Shown: positions 42,622 to 52,081, counted from the stretch's first letter. The stretch is DNA of 64,000 bases from Brucella anthropi_A (GCF_046630315.1 NZ_LQBD01000013.1:1-64000), one strand, 5' to 3'. Notes: generated by a model not told the origin, from the sequence alone. Numbers and translations: made by a program.

Positions 42622-43269
42622 ATGAATTTCTCTTTGATGGCGGAGGTCTTTCCATATTTTCTGGAAGCCGCCCTTGTTACCGTCGAGATATCGGCGCTTG
42701 CCATTCTTATCGGTTTGAGTGTCGGTGCACTTGCCACAACCGCGAAACTGTCGCGCTTCTGGCCATTGCGTTTCATCGGAACGGCTTACGTCAGTGTGTT
42801 TCGCGGCACACCTTGCCTGTTGCAGCTTTTCGTTCTCTATTTTGGCGGGCCGCAGATCGGCATCAATCTGGAGCCCTTCGCAGCCGGTGCTATCGGTCTG
42901 GGGCTCAACATCGGTGCCTATTACGCGGAAGCCATGCGAGGTGCTATTCTGACGGTTGATGCGGGGCAGAATGAAGCTGCCCGTTCCATTGGTTTCAGCA
43001 GTGGGCAGTCGATGCGCTTTGTGGTGTTGCCACAGGCCGCCCGTCTGATGATCCGCTCGCTTGGGGTCAATACCGTCATGCTGATCAAGGGTTCCGCTCT
43101 GGTTTCAGCAATTTCGGTGGTCGAGTTGACCTATACGGCCCAACGTTTCATCGGTTCCACCTATCGTCCGTTTGAGATATTCGGCATCGCCGCGGCCATT
43201 TATATGGTTCTTATCTATATCGTTGCACGCTTCGTGGATTTCCTCGAAGCCCGCTACGCGCTCAAATAG
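42622..43269 (+). CDS. Amino-acid ABC transporter permease (HisMQ type), first
   Basis: This 215-residue membrane protein has about five membrane segments and the EAA-like loop EAARSIGFSSGQSMRFVVLP. The start is the ATG behind AAAGGGGAG; an in-frame ATG 42 bp upstream is less likely. It lies 93 bp after the binding-protein gene and 11 bp before its partner. Confidence 0.93.
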   Translation: MNFSLMAEVFPYFLEAALVTVEISALAILIGLSVGALATTAKLSRFWPLRFIGTAYVSVFRGTPCLLQLFVLYFGGPQIGINLEPFAAGAIGLGLNIGAYYAEAMRGAILTVDAGQNEAARSIGFSSGQSMRFVVLPQAARLMIRSLGVNTVMLIKGSALVSAISVVELTYTAQRFIGSTYRPFEIFGIAAAIYMVLIYIVARFVDFLEARYALK

Positions 43270-43280
43270 GCGGTGATCCC

Positions 43281-43937
43281 ATGCAACTCGATTTTTCCAT
43301 CGTCCCGCCCTATACCGAACTCCTCATGACCGGCATCTGGTGGACGCTCATCATTGCCGTGTCCTCATCGATCGTGAGTTTCTTCGGTGGCATCGCCTTT
43401 GCTCTGCTTGTCCTTTATGGAAACTGGCTGGTGCGCTATCCGGTTCGCTTTTTCATCTGGCTGTTCATGGGCACCCCGCTGCTTTTGCAGCTGTTCCTAC
43501 TCTATTACGGTCTCTCGCAGATCGGCATCAACATTCCGGCTGTTTGGACAGGCATCATCGGCTTGGGCCTGCATTTCGCGGTCTATAATTCCGATCTCTT
43601 CCGCACTGCCATCCTGACTGTCGATCCGGGGCAGAACGAGGGAGCCCGGTCGCTTGGCTTCGGCAGCGGCCAGACCCTGCGCTACATCATCATTCCGCAG
43701 GCTGTCCGCAATGCGCTGCCGCAGGTGGGTAACAATCTGATCGCACTCCTGAAGGACACGGCACTCGTGTCGGTGATCGGTATAACTGAGCTGGTGCATG
43801 CGTCGCAGCAGGCGATCAGCGAAACCTACAGCCCATTTGAATTCTACATCACTGCCGCAGTGATCTTCTACCTACTCAATCTCATCCTGGAAGCCGGATT
43901 GCATTGGATGGAAAAGAAAGTCGAGGCCTACCGATGA
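43281..43937 (+). CDS. Amino-acid ABC transporter permease (HisMQ type), second
   Basis: This 218-residue paralogue of the previous permease has the loop EGARSLGFGSGQTLRYIIIP and the same membrane topology. It forms the heterodimeric channel. Its stop overlaps the start of the ATPase gene (ATGA). Confidence 0.93.
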   Translation: MQLDFSIVPPYTELLMTGIWWTLIIAVSSSIVSFFGGIAFALLVLYGNWLVRYPVRFFIWLFMGTPLLLQLFLLYYGLSQIGINIPAVWTGIIGLGLHFAVYNSDLFRTAILTVDPGQNEGARSLGFGSGQTLRYIIIPQAVRNALPQVGNNLIALLKDTALVSVIGITELVHASQQAISETYSPFEFYITAAVIFYLLNLILEAGLHWMEKKVEAYR

Positions 43938-44698
43938 GCAACAGCAAACCCATGGTGGAAGTGCGTGATGTCCACAAGTCCTATGGCGCGCTCGAAGTTC
44001 TCAAGGGCATTAATCTGTCGGTTGAACGCGGCCAGATCATCGCCATTATCGGTCCTTCCGGTTCTGGTAAAAGCACGCTGCTTCGCTCGATCAATCATCT
44101 GGAAACAGTCAATTCAGGCCAGATACTTCTGGATGGAGTTCAGGTGAACCAGCCATTGAGCGGACGCGCTTTCGAGCGCCATATCAATGCCGTGCGCCAG
44201 CAGATGGGCATGGTTTTCCAGCACTTCAACCTGTTTCCTCATCTCAACGTGATGGAAAACATCACGCTTGGGCCCATCAAGCTGAAGGGCAAGAGCAGGC
44301 CGGAAGCGCAGGAACTGGCTGTTTCTCTTTTGAAGAAGGTCGGCCTTGCCGACAAGGCTTCAATGTATCCGTCGCGTCTTTCGGGCGGGCAGAAGCAGCG
44401 TGTGGCCATCGCCCGTGCGCTTGCGATGCAGCCCAAAGTCATGCTGTTCGACGAAGCGACTTCCGCGCTCGACCCGGAGCTGGTCGAAGAGGTCAATCAG
44501 GTCATGAAGCAGCTCGCACAGGAACACATGACCATGTTGATCGTGACCCATGAAATGCGTTTTGCCGCCGAGGTTTCCGACAAGGTGCTGTTCATGGACA
44601 AGGGTGTCGTGGTCGAGGAAGGCCAGCCGGATGTGATCTTCACCAACCCGGAAAATGAAAGAACGAGAGCGTTCCTGAGAAAGCATCTCAACCAGTAA
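43934..44698 (+). CDS. Amino-acid ABC transporter ATPase (GlnQ/HisP type)
   Basis: This 254-residue ATPase has Walker A GPSGSGKSTLLRS, Q-loop FQHFNLFPHL, signature LSGGQKQRVAIARAL and Walker B VMLFDEATSALDPE. It powers the two permeases. The ATG is in overlap with the previous stop. A CCCGTCT/AGACGGG stem-loop follows before the hydrolase gene. Confidence 0.94.
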   Translation: MSNSKPMVEVRDVHKSYGALEVLKGINLSVERGQIIAIIGPSGSGKSTLLRSINHLETVNSGQILLDGVQVNQPLSGRAFERHINAVRQQMGMVFQHFNLFPHLNVMENITLGPIKLKGKSRPEAQELAVSLLKKVGLADKASMYPSRLSGGQKQRVAIARALAMQPKVMLFDEATSALDPELVEEVNQVMKQLAQEHMTMLIVTHEMRFAAEVSDKVLFMDKGVVVEEGQPDVIFTNPENERTRAFLRKHLNQ

Positions 44699-44724
44699 GT
44701 CGGCGTTTGAACCAGATTTGAGAG

Positions 44725-44758
44725 CCCGTCTGTGCCTTATCCAGGGCGCGGAGACGGG
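44725..44758 (+). terminator. Stem-loop between transporter and hydrolase genes
   Basis: CCCGTCT (44725-44731) pairs with AGACGGG (44752-44758) around a 20-nt loop. There is no T-run, so partial termination or mRNA processing inside the operon is likely. Confidence 0.4.
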
Positions 44759-44781
44759 GAACTATTAAGCGAGGAAAGACC

Positions 44782-46437
44782 GTGGCAACCCCAAATGAAT
44801 GGAACCCGACCGATCGGGTGCGAGAACTCTCCTATCGCATGGTAAGATGGCCGAGCGAGACGGGAACACCTGACGAGGCGTCCTTCGGTCCGAAGCTTGC
44901 CGAGCTTTTGCGCGAGATTCCCTATTTCCAGAAGAATCCAAACGACATTGCCGTTATCGATAGCCACGGTTCGCCGATGACCAAGAATGTCATCGCCGTC
45001 GTTCGTGGTGCGGGGCGGCGAGCTCTGGCGCTGGCCGGTCATTTTGACGTGGTCGAGACTGCCAATTATCGCGATTTGAAGCATCTGGCTTTTGAACCGG
45101 ATGCCTTGCTGGAAGCGCTTTTGGCCGATCTTACCAACCGCCCACTCGCGTCGAATGAGGAAAAGGCGCTCGCTGACTTTCAGAGCGGAAACTATATCCC
45201 CGGACGTGGTATGCTCGACATGAAGAGCGGTGTTGCCGCCGGTATCGCGGTATTGGAACGTTTCTCGCAGCTGCCGGATCGCGAAGGTAATCTGATCCTG
45301 TTCGCCACACCTGATGAAGAGCGCGGTTCGAGAGGTATGCGCAGCCTGCGCGATGCCTTGCCTGAACTTGCAGAGCGCTGGGGTCTCGATATCGTTGCCG
45401 GTATCAATCTGGACGCAACCAGCGATCAGGGCGACGGTTCGGAAGGCCGGGCCATCTATCGTGGCACTATCGGAAAACAGCTTCCTTTTGCCTTCATTGT
45501 CGGGCAGCCGTCGCATGCGAGCTATCCGTTCGAAGGCGTCAGCGCTCACCTCATCGCATCGGAAATCATGCGGGCGGTGGAGGCTAATGCAGCCCTTTGC
45601 GACACGGCTGATGGTGAAGTTTCGCCACCTCCGATCTGTCTTGAGGCGCGGGATTTCCGTGGCGGCTATGAAGTGACCACGCCGGAACGGACATGGATAG
45701 CCTTCAACTGGCTCACTCACTCCATTTCACCCGACGCTTTGTTTCACCGTTTCAAGGCGGTTGTCGGTGAGGCACTGGATCGCGCGATCACGCATTTCAA
45801 TGTCGAAGCGGCACGCTTTGCAAAGCTCGTCGGTAGCGAGGCGGATGCCAATCACAAGGGACGCATTTTGACTGCGGCCGAGTTGCGCGAGGAAGTTCGG
45901 CGCATCGGTGGTGATGCGGCAATCGAACGGATAACCGCACTCGAAGCTGAACTTTCCAGCAGTGACAACCCGCTCCTCATCACGCGGGAGCTTGTCAATG
46001 CCATGGTTGCCGAGGCACGTATTACAGGTCCGACGGTTGTTATCGGCTTCGGAAGTCTCGTCTATCCGCATGTTCGCATGGGAGGTGAAACGGCAGACGA
46101 ACAGCGTTTCGCGGAAGCTTTGGAAACCGCACGCGTCGAGATTGAACGTCAGTTCGACACAACGATCCGATACCGCGAAATCTTCGCCGGTATTTCCGAC
46201 ATGAGCTTCTTCGGGCACGTACCGAATGCAGCGGATAGCGAAATCATCGCAGCGAATACACCGGCGGCTCAGTTCATCGATCGCGCCCATCCGAAGGCAC
46301 TTTCCTATCCGGTGGTGAATATTGGTCCATGGGGCCGCGAATATCACCAGCGGCTGGAACGGGTCTACGCACCTTATGCCTTTACAGTGCTGCCCCAGTT
46401 TCTCTATGGCATTGCTGCGCGCTTCCTGAAATCTTAG
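44782..46437 (+). CDS. M20-family metallohydrolase, RocB-like
   Basis: This 551-residue protein matches the arginine-utilisation RocB type of M20 hydrolases. The metal site is suggested by ALAGHFDVVE (about 78-87), GMLDMKSGVAAG with the bridging Asp, and FATPDEERGSRGM with the catalytic Glu. A central dimerisation domain lies around GRAIYRGTIGKQLPF. The start is a GTG behind GAGGAAAG. It closes the amino-acid importer operon and may hydrolyse the imported N-acyl or amidino compound. The true reaction of RocB proteins is not settled. Confidence 0.85.
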   Translation: MATPNEWNPTDRVRELSYRMVRWPSETGTPDEASFGPKLAELLREIPYFQKNPNDIAVIDSHGSPMTKNVIAVVRGAGRRALALAGHFDVVETANYRDLKHLAFEPDALLEALLADLTNRPLASNEEKALADFQSGNYIPGRGMLDMKSGVAAGIAVLERFSQLPDREGNLILFATPDEERGSRGMRSLRDALPELAERWGLDIVAGINLDATSDQGDGSEGRAIYRGTIGKQLPFAFIVGQPSHASYPFEGVSAHLIASEIMRAVEANAALCDTADGEVSPPPICLEARDFRGGYEVTTPERTWIAFNWLTHSISPDALFHRFKAVVGEALDRAITHFNVEAARFAKLVGSEADANHKGRILTAAELREEVRRIGGDAAIERITALEAELSSSDNPLLITRELVNAMVAEARITGPTVVIGFGSLVYPHVRMGGETADEQRFAEALETARVEIERQFDTTIRYREIFAGISDMSFFGHVPNAADSEIIAANTPAAQFIDRAHPKALSYPVVNIGPWGREYHQRLERVYAPYAFTVLPQFLYGIAARFLKS

Positions 46438-46455
46438 AGCGCGTTTCCTTGTCCT

Positions 46456-47433
46456 TCACCTGGCCTGATTAACCGTGATCGCGATCATGTGAAGGACATC
46501 GTCGGCGCTGCAACCGCGTGAAAGGTCGTTGGCGGGTTTGGCAAGGCCCTGGAGCACCGGACCGATAGCCTGCGCACCGCCAATGCGCTGGGCGATCTTG
46601 TAGCCGATATTGGCCGCTTCGAGATTGGGAAAGACGAAGACATTCGCATTGCCTTTCAGTGGGGAACCAGGCGACTTCGCATGGCTGATCGCCTCCACGA
46701 AGGCGGTGTCGAACTGCAATTCACCGTCGATGCAAAGGTCGGGCCGTGCCGCGCGCACCTTCCGGGTCGCCTCGACCACTTTCGATACACGCTCATGCGC
46801 AGCGCTCCCGCCCGTCGAAAAGGAAAGCATGGCAATCGCCGGGTCTTTTTCGGTCAACTGGCGGTAGGATTCCGCCGACTGCATGGCGATATCGGCAAGC
46901 TGCGCGGAATCCGGTTCCACCACCAGTCCGCAATCGGCAAAGATGAATGCTCCCTTTTTCTGGTGATGCGACTGGCAGAGCAGCATCAGGAAAAAGCTGG
47001 AAACAAGCGATGCCCCTTCCGCCTTGCCGATGATCTGCAAGGCATGGCGCACCACATCGGCGGTGGTTGAAACAGCGCCCGCCACCGTCCCGTCCGCATC
47101 GCCCGCGCGCACCATCATGGCGGCAAAGCCGAGCGGCGTTGTTGCCATCGCGGCGGCCTGCTCCTCCGTCATGCCCTTGGCCTTGCGCAGTTCGTAAAGA
47201 GCCTGCGCATAATCAGCACTTCTGGCCGATGTCTCGGGATCGATGATATCAATGTTCGATCCGCCGATCTGCCTGCCAATAATCTCCGCCGAACCAAGCA
47301 GCGTGATGCGGGCGATGCCCTCGCGGTCGGCGCTGAGCGCCGCGTCGATGATACGCGGGTCTTCTCCCTCCGCCAGCACGATATGGCGCGGGTTCAAACG
47401 GGCTTTCTCGAAAATCTTTTCCAGTGGCAGCAT
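46456..47433 (-). CDS. pta: Phosphate acetyltransferase
   Basis: This 325-residue enzyme has the compact Pta domain only (ILARAD-type N-terminal extension absent): VLAEGEDPRIIDAALSADRE, DGTVAGAVSTTADVVRHALQ, LSFSTGGSAAHERVSKVVEA and VFVFPNLEAANIGYKIAQRI. It converts acetyl phosphate and CoA to acetyl-CoA. Next to xsc it completes taurine-carbon dissimilation, because Xsc releases acetyl phosphate. It is separated from xsc by 60 bp that hold a strong hairpin. Confidence 0.93.
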   Translation of the reverse strand: MLPLEKIFEKARLNPRHIVLAEGEDPRIIDAALSADREGIARITLLGSAEIIGRQIGGSNIDIIDPETSARSADYAQALYELRKAKGMTEEQAAAMATTPLGFAAMMVRAGDADGTVAGAVSTTADVVRHALQIIGKAEGASLVSSFFLMLLCQSHHQKKGAFIFADCGLVVEPDSAQLADIAMQSAESYRQLTEKDPAIAMLSFSTGGSAAHERVSKVVEATRKVRAARPDLCIDGELQFDTAFVEAISHAKSPGSPLKGNANVFVFPNLEAANIGYKIAQRIGGAQAIGPVLQGLAKPANDLSRGCSADDVLHMIAITVNQAR

Positions 47434-47450
47434 GGCTCAAGCTCTCAGAA

Positions 47451-47475
47451 AGGCCGGGAGTTTTCCTCCCGGCCT
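47451..47475 (-). terminator. Intra-operon hairpin between xsc and pta
   Basis: AGGCCGGGAG (47451-47460) and CTCCCGGCCT (47466-47475) form a perfect 10-bp stem. On the minus strand only a short TTTCTG follows, so it is a weak terminator or mRNA-stabilising element that may lower pta relative to xsc. Confidence 0.55.
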
Positions 47476-47493
47476 GATCGCTGACGGGTTGGC

Positions 47494-49269
47494 TCAGACA
47501 GGCATTTGCGCGCGCATGTCGGCCTTGCTGATGCCGGCCACCACGACCGGCTTTTTCATCGCGTCCCGGCGGAAGGGTTCGCCCAGTTCCTGATTGAGAA
47601 CGACTTCGATGAAGGTCGTGACCCCCTTGGCCTGCTCATCGATTGCCGTTTGCAGGGCCTCGGTCAGGGCCTGCTGGCTATCGACGGTCACGCCCTTCAG
47701 TCCGCAGCCATCCGCCACCTTGGCATAGCTGAGATTAGGGTTGAGCTCGGTGCCGACGAAATTATTGTCGTACCACAGCGTCGTGTTGCGCTTTTCTGCA
47801 CCCCATTGATAGTTGCGGAAAATGACCATGGTGATGGCTGGCCAGCCCTTGCGCCCGATGGAGGTCATTTCGTTCATCGAGATACCAAACGCCCCGTCGC
47901 CGGCAAAACCCACGACCGGTGTTTCCGGCTGGCCGATCTTGGCGCCGACGATGGACGGAAAGCCGTAGCCGCAGGGGCCGAACATGCCCGGCGCCAGATA
48001 TTTGCGGCCATGTTCGAATGTCGGATAGGCGTTGCCAATGGCGCAATTATTGCCGATATCCGTCGACATGATCGCATTTTTCGGCATGGCCGCCTGAATG
48101 GCCCGCCATGCCTGACGCGGCGACATGCGGTCTTTCTCGCGCTCGCGCGCATCCGCGTTCCATTGCGTGCCTGGATCGTCATCCTCGTGATCCATGGACG
48201 AAAGCTGCTGGAGCCAGGCGGATTTGCGCTGGTGAACGAGTTGCTTGCGCTCCTCGCGGCCTTCATTTCCGGCATTGGCGCCAAGCTGGTCCAATATCTG
48301 CCGGGCGACCTGTTTTGCGTCGCCGCAAATGCCAACCGTGATCTTCTTGGTGAGGCCGATGCGATCCGGATTGATATCGACCTGAATGATCCTGGCATCC
48401 TTCGGCCAATAGTCGATACCGTAGCCCGGCAGGGTCGAGAACGGATTGAGGCGGGTGCCGAGCGCCAGAACCACATCCGCTTTCGCAATCAGTTCCATCG
48501 CAGCCCTGGAGCCGTTATAGCCGAGTGGGCCGACCGAAAGCCGATGGCTGCCGGGGAAGGCGTCATTATGCTGATAGCCGCAGCAGACCGGCGCATCGAG
48601 TTTTTCGGCAAGGGCGATGGATTCCGGTATTGCCCCGCCGATGACGACACCGGCACCATTGAGAATGACCGGGAATTTTGCTTCGGTCAGGATTTTTGCA
48701 GCCTCGGCAATGGCCTCGCGCCCGCCGCTCGGGCGCTCCAGGCGCACGATCTGCGGCAGATCCACATCGATCACCTGCGTCCAGAAATCCCGCGGCACGT
48801 TGATCTGCGCCGGTGCGCAGCCGCGCCATGCCTTTTCGATAACACGGTTCAGCACTTCAGGAATGCGGGTGGCATCGCGCACCTCTTCCTGATAGCAGAC
48901 CATTTCCTCGAACAGCGCCATCTGGTCCACTTCTTGAAAGCCGCCCTGGCCGATGGTCTTGTTGGCGGCCTGCGGCGTCACCAGCAGCATGGGCGTGTGG
49001 TTCCAGTAGGCGGTCTTGATGGCGGTGACGAAGCCCGTCACGCCCGGTCCGTTCTGGGCGATCGCCATGCCCATCTTGCCGGTCACACGGGTATAACCGT
49101 CGCAGATCAATGCTGCGTTGGTTTCATGGGCGCAATCCCAGAAAGTGATACCCGCCTTTGGAAACAGATCGGAAACCGGCATCATGGCCGATCCGATAAT
49201 CCCGAATGCATGTTCTATCCCATGCATCTGCAAAACCTTCACGAAGGCTTCTTCCGTCGTCATTTTCAT
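47494..49269 (-). CDS. xsc: Sulfoacetaldehyde acetyltransferase
   Basis: This 591-residue thiamine-diphosphate enzyme cleaves sulfoacetaldehyde with phosphate to sulfite and acetyl phosphate. It has the Pyr domain (FGIIGSAMMPVSDLFPKAGI with the family's activating Glu nearby), a central domain, and the PP domain with GDGAFGISMNEMTSIGRKGW and the following NYQWGAEKRN. The length and the neighbouring tau genes and pta make Xsc far more likely than acetolactate synthase. The start is the ATG behind AAGGAAAGGG; an in-frame ATG 21 bp upstream is possible. Confidence 0.94.
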   Translation of the reverse strand: MKMTTEEAFVKVLQMHGIEHAFGIIGSAMMPVSDLFPKAGITFWDCAHETNAALICDGYTRVTGKMGMAIAQNGPGVTGFVTAIKTAYWNHTPMLLVTPQAANKTIGQGGFQEVDQMALFEEMVCYQEEVRDATRIPEVLNRVIEKAWRGCAPAQINVPRDFWTQVIDVDLPQIVRLERPSGGREAIAEAAKILTEAKFPVILNGAGVVIGGAIPESIALAEKLDAPVCCGYQHNDAFPGSHRLSVGPLGYNGSRAAMELIAKADVVLALGTRLNPFSTLPGYGIDYWPKDARIIQVDINPDRIGLTKKITVGICGDAKQVARQILDQLGANAGNEGREERKQLVHQRKSAWLQQLSSMDHEDDDPGTQWNADAREREKDRMSPRQAWRAIQAAMPKNAIMSTDIGNNCAIGNAYPTFEHGRKYLAPGMFGPCGYGFPSIVGAKIGQPETPVVGFAGDGAFGISMNEMTSIGRKGWPAITMVIFRNYQWGAEKRNTTLWYDNNFVGTELNPNLSYAKVADGCGLKGVTVDSQQALTEALQTAIDEQAKGVTTFIEVVLNQELGEPFRRDAMKKPVVVAGISKADMRAQMPV

Positions 49270-49291
49270 GGCGCATCCCTTTCCTTGCAAT

Positions 49292-50692
49292 TCAGAGAAC
49301 TTCGTCTTTCAGCGCATACCAGCGGTACATGGCGCGCTGGCCTATGCGCCTGAATGGCGTCAACATGCCGTAACTCGGCAATTCGGAGGTGAAGATCGGC
49401 AGGTCCAGGCCCTGTCCGCGACCGGCCATGAGCTGTGCGACGCGGCGTCCGGCCTGTGCCGAATACATGACGCCGTTGCCGCCATAGCCCATGGCATAAT
49501 AGATTTCCTGTGCCGGGTCGGGCCGATAGATGCGGGGCATCATGTCGTGGCTGACATCGACCCATCCCCACCATGAATAATCGATCCCGATGCCGGTGAG
49601 CGCCGGGAATTTCCGGTAGAGGCCGGAAAGCAGCAGATCGTAATGTTTCGGGTTTGGTGCATCGGCCCCGGTAATGGCGCTGCGACTGCCGATCTGCATC
49701 CGCCCGTCGGGGAGGAAGCGGTAGTAATGGCGAAGCGTGCGCGTGTCCGTCAGCGGAATGCCGGTCTTGGGACCACAGGCCTCGATTTCATCCGCCGTCA
49801 GCGGGCGTGTCACGACCGAATTCGACAAGACCGGCATCAGCCGATAACGGGTCAGGGGATGCAGGCCGGGCGAGGTATAGCCCGCCGTTGCAAAACAGAC
49901 CTGCCGCGCCTTGACCGTCCCGTTCGGCGTGTTGAGATGGTAGACATTGCCGTTCCTGCGGCAACTCAGCACCGGGCTTGCCGTGTGCACCTTCGCGCCA
50001 AGCTTGCGGGCAAGCCTGAGATAGCCGAAGGCAAGCTTTGCAGCATGGATGCCGATACCGTCCGGTTCGTACATTGCGCCGCGGGCTTCCTGATCGCGGA
50101 TGAAATCGCTATGGATTTCCTCGCGGCCCACCATGCGGGTGCCATAGCCGAAAACCTCGTTCAGCAGGCGGGATTCCTTCTCCAGAGCGGGCAGCACCTT
50201 GTCGCGATGGGCGATGTAGAGATGGCCGCCATCCTGCGGATCGCAATCGATTTCCGGCTCCGCGATCAGGGCGCGAAAGAGATCGAACCCTTCGGCGATT
50301 TCCCGGTGCAGCTTGCGCGCGACATCCACGCCCCAGCGCTCGATCCATTGGGACCGCTTGAGCCGACCGGCAGAAATCTGCGCCTGACCGCCATTGCGGG
50401 TGCTGCACCCCCAGGCCACGCCGTTCGCCTCCAGAACCGTCGCCTTGATGCCGTGGTCGCGGGCGAGGTGGATCGCGGCAGAAAGCCCGGTATAGCCCGA
50501 ACCGACAATCACGACATCGGCATCGACATCGCCGCGAATGGGCCCGTCATCTTCCGGTGCGGGGCCTGCCGTGCCGATCCAGTAGGTCGGCGCGTAGTCA
50601 CGGCCTTGTCCGGGCGTTTTCGAAACCACCGGATCATAGGCGGGGTCGAATGGCTGGGCGGCGGAGAAACTGTTGAGAGCGTGGGTATCCAT
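49292..50692 (-). CDS. tauY: Taurine dehydrogenase large subunit (FAD-dependent)
   Basis: This 466-residue DadA-like oxidoreductase has the FAD-binding dinucleotide fold DADVVIVGSGYTGLSAAIHLAR near residue 55 and the STRNGGQAQISAG region. The C-terminal part shows YYAMGYGGNGVMYSAQAGRR. It would oxidise taurine to sulfoacetaldehyde and ammonia, passing electrons to the respiratory chain. Placement between the NTF2-like TauX gene and xsc supports this over a general amine oxidase. No Tpa-type transaminase gene is in the cluster, which supports the dehydrogenase route. Confidence 0.85.
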   Translation of the reverse strand: MDTHALNSFSAAQPFDPAYDPVVSKTPGQGRDYAPTYWIGTAGPAPEDDGPIRGDVDADVVIVGSGYTGLSAAIHLARDHGIKATVLEANGVAWGCSTRNGGQAQISAGRLKRSQWIERWGVDVARKLHREIAEGFDLFRALIAEPEIDCDPQDGGHLYIAHRDKVLPALEKESRLLNEVFGYGTRMVGREEIHSDFIRDQEARGAMYEPDGIGIHAAKLAFGYLRLARKLGAKVHTASPVLSCRRNGNVYHLNTPNGTVKARQVCFATAGYTSPGLHPLTRYRLMPVLSNSVVTRPLTADEIEACGPKTGIPLTDTRTLRHYYRFLPDGRMQIGSRSAITGADAPNPKHYDLLLSGLYRKFPALTGIGIDYSWWGWVDVSHDMMPRIYRPDPAQEIYYAMGYGGNGVMYSAQAGRRVAQLMAGRGQGLDLPIFTSELPSYGMLTPFRRIGQRAMYRWYALKDEVL

Positions 50693-50731
50693 ATGTCGGT
50701 CCTCCAGATCACCGACGGACATTGTTGGGGC

Positions 50732-51121
50732 TTACGCCTTCAGCAAAGGCCGGTTCTTGCGGAATGCCTGTTTGCGGACGATCCTGCCGTCGCGCTGTGT
50801 GAAGAGATCGCAGCCCTCAGCCTCGACGCGCGCGCCATTGACATCGGTTCCGCGAAAGGTCCATTCGGACACGGCCCGGTCGCCGCTCACGAAATGGCTG
50901 TGTCCATCCCATTGCGCATCGGGCATCGCAGCCCATACGCCGGAAAAAGCCCTGGCAATGGCGTCCTTGCCTTCGATGCGGGTGCCGTAAGCTTCCTCGC
51001 CGCCAATGGTGTTGAACACGCAATCATCGGCGAAAAAGGCCATGATCGCGTCGATGTCATGCCGGTTGAAGGCGTCGAAGAGGTCGGAAAAATGTTTCTC
51101 TGTGAGGGGTCCGGCGGACAT
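50732..51121 (-). CDS. tauX: Taurine dehydrogenase small subunit, NTF2/SnoaL-like
   Basis: This 129-residue protein has the SnoaL-like cone fold (HFSDLFDAFNRHDIDAIMAF, FADDCVFNTIGGEEAYGT, GKDAIARAFSGVWAAMPDAQ). In Rhodobacter- and Paracoccus-type clusters a protein of this kind accompanies TauY as its small subunit. Here it sits just before tauY in the same transcript. Function is inferred from this context. Confidence 0.78.
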   Translation of the reverse strand: MSAGPLTEKHFSDLFDAFNRHDIDAIMAFFADDCVFNTIGGEEAYGTRIEGKDAIARAFSGVWAAMPDAQWDGHSHFVSGDRAVSEWTFRGTDVNGARVEAEGCDLFTQRDGRIVRKQAFRKNRPLLKA

Positions 51122-51160
51122 TCGGCTGCTCCTTGATGCGTGTGATATCTGCCCTGATTT

Positions 51161-51198
51161 CGGGCAAAGCTTGCCCGTGGCGCGGCAGGACTGCCGCG
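51161..51198 (-). other. Two strong hairpins between tauC and tauX
   Basis: CGGGCAA/TTGCCCG (51161-51177) and CGCGGCAG/CTGCCGCG (51181-51198) are perfect stems with loops of 3 and 2 nt. They may separate the levels of transporter and enzyme mRNA by partial termination or processing. Confidence 0.5.
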
Positions 51199-51253
51199 CG
51201 ATCGATATTGCGAGTAGGAATTCGGTCGGGCTGTTACAGCGGTTGCATCGCCA

Positions 51254-52081
51254 TCAGATCTTGCCCTTCCATGGGATGAGAACCTTTTCCATGTAGCGGA
51301 TCAGAAGGTCGAAGGCGAAGGCGAAGACCCCGATCACGATGATGCCCATGATGACGGTGTCGCTGGCCAGAAACTGCGCCGCATTGAGCACCATGAAGCC
51401 GAGGCCGCGATTTGCCGCCACCATTTCCGCGGCAACCAGCGTGGTCCAGCCCACACCGATGCCGATGCGCATGCCGGTGAAGATTTCGGGCATGGCTGCT
51501 TTCATGATGACCTGCGTTATCACCTGCGTCCGGGATGCGCCCATGGCATAGGCGGCGTGAATCTGTTCCGTTGAGACCGAGCGGACGCCGGCCCTGGCCG
51601 CAATCGCCATCGGCGCGAAGATCGCGAGGAAGATGAGGAACACCTTCGGGAATTCACCGATCCCGAGCCAGATGATGATCAGCGGCAGATAGGCAAGCGG
51701 CGGCAGCGGGCGGTAAAACTCGATGATCGGATCGAGAACCCCACGCGCGAAGCTGCTCATGCCCATCATGATGCCGATGGGAATTGCCGTGACGCAGGCA
51801 ATCGCGAAGGCCCCCAATACGCGGCCAAGGCTGACGAGCGTGTGTTCGGTGAGCGTCGAGTTTGCCACGCCGTCGGTCATGGCGACCATGAACTTGCCGT
51901 AGACCGCGAAGGGAGAGGGGAGAAACAGCGGTTTGACCCAGCCCATCCCCGTTACGAGAAACCAGAGCCCCAGCAGGATCAATGCGGTTACGAGGCTGAT
52001 GAAGCCGCTATTGCCGTCGCCGGGGGCGCCATAGATTTTACCCGGTTTGACTGGTCTTGCCCGAGTTACAAACTCAAGCAT
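51254..52081 (-). CDS. tauC: Taurine ABC transporter permease
   Basis: This 275-residue SsuC/TauC-type permease has about six membrane segments and the EAA-like loop YAMGASRTQVITQVIMKAAM near residue 175. The chosen ATG overlaps the tauB stop by 8 bp and gives the length typical of TauC; earlier in-frame ATGs at 52114 and 52120 are possible. It carries taurine together with the TauA and TauB products. Confidence 0.88.
   Translation of the reverse strand: MLEFVTRARPVKPGKIYGAPGDGNSGFISLVTALILLGLWFLVTGMGWVKPLFLPSPFAVYGKFMVAMTDGVANSTLTEHTLVSLGRVLGAFAIACVTAIPIGIMMGMSSFARGVLDPIIEFYRPLPPLAYLPLIIIWLGIGEFPKVFLIFLAIFAPMAIAARAGVRSVSTEQIHAAYAMGASRTQVITQVIMKAAMPEIFTGMRIGIGVGWTTLVAAEMVAANRGLGFMVLNAAQFLASDTVIMGIIVIGVFAFAFDLLIRYMEKVLIPWKGKI

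Noticed and set aside
47506..49353. Rightward frame of 615 codons opposite xsc
   Set aside because: Long but antisense to a strongly supported thiamine-diphosphate enzyme, with no recognisable domains; a high-G+C shadow.
49643..51136. Rightward frame of 497 codons opposite tauY and tauX
   Set aside because: Spans two genes of the opposite strand and their gap; composition is that of a shadow frame.
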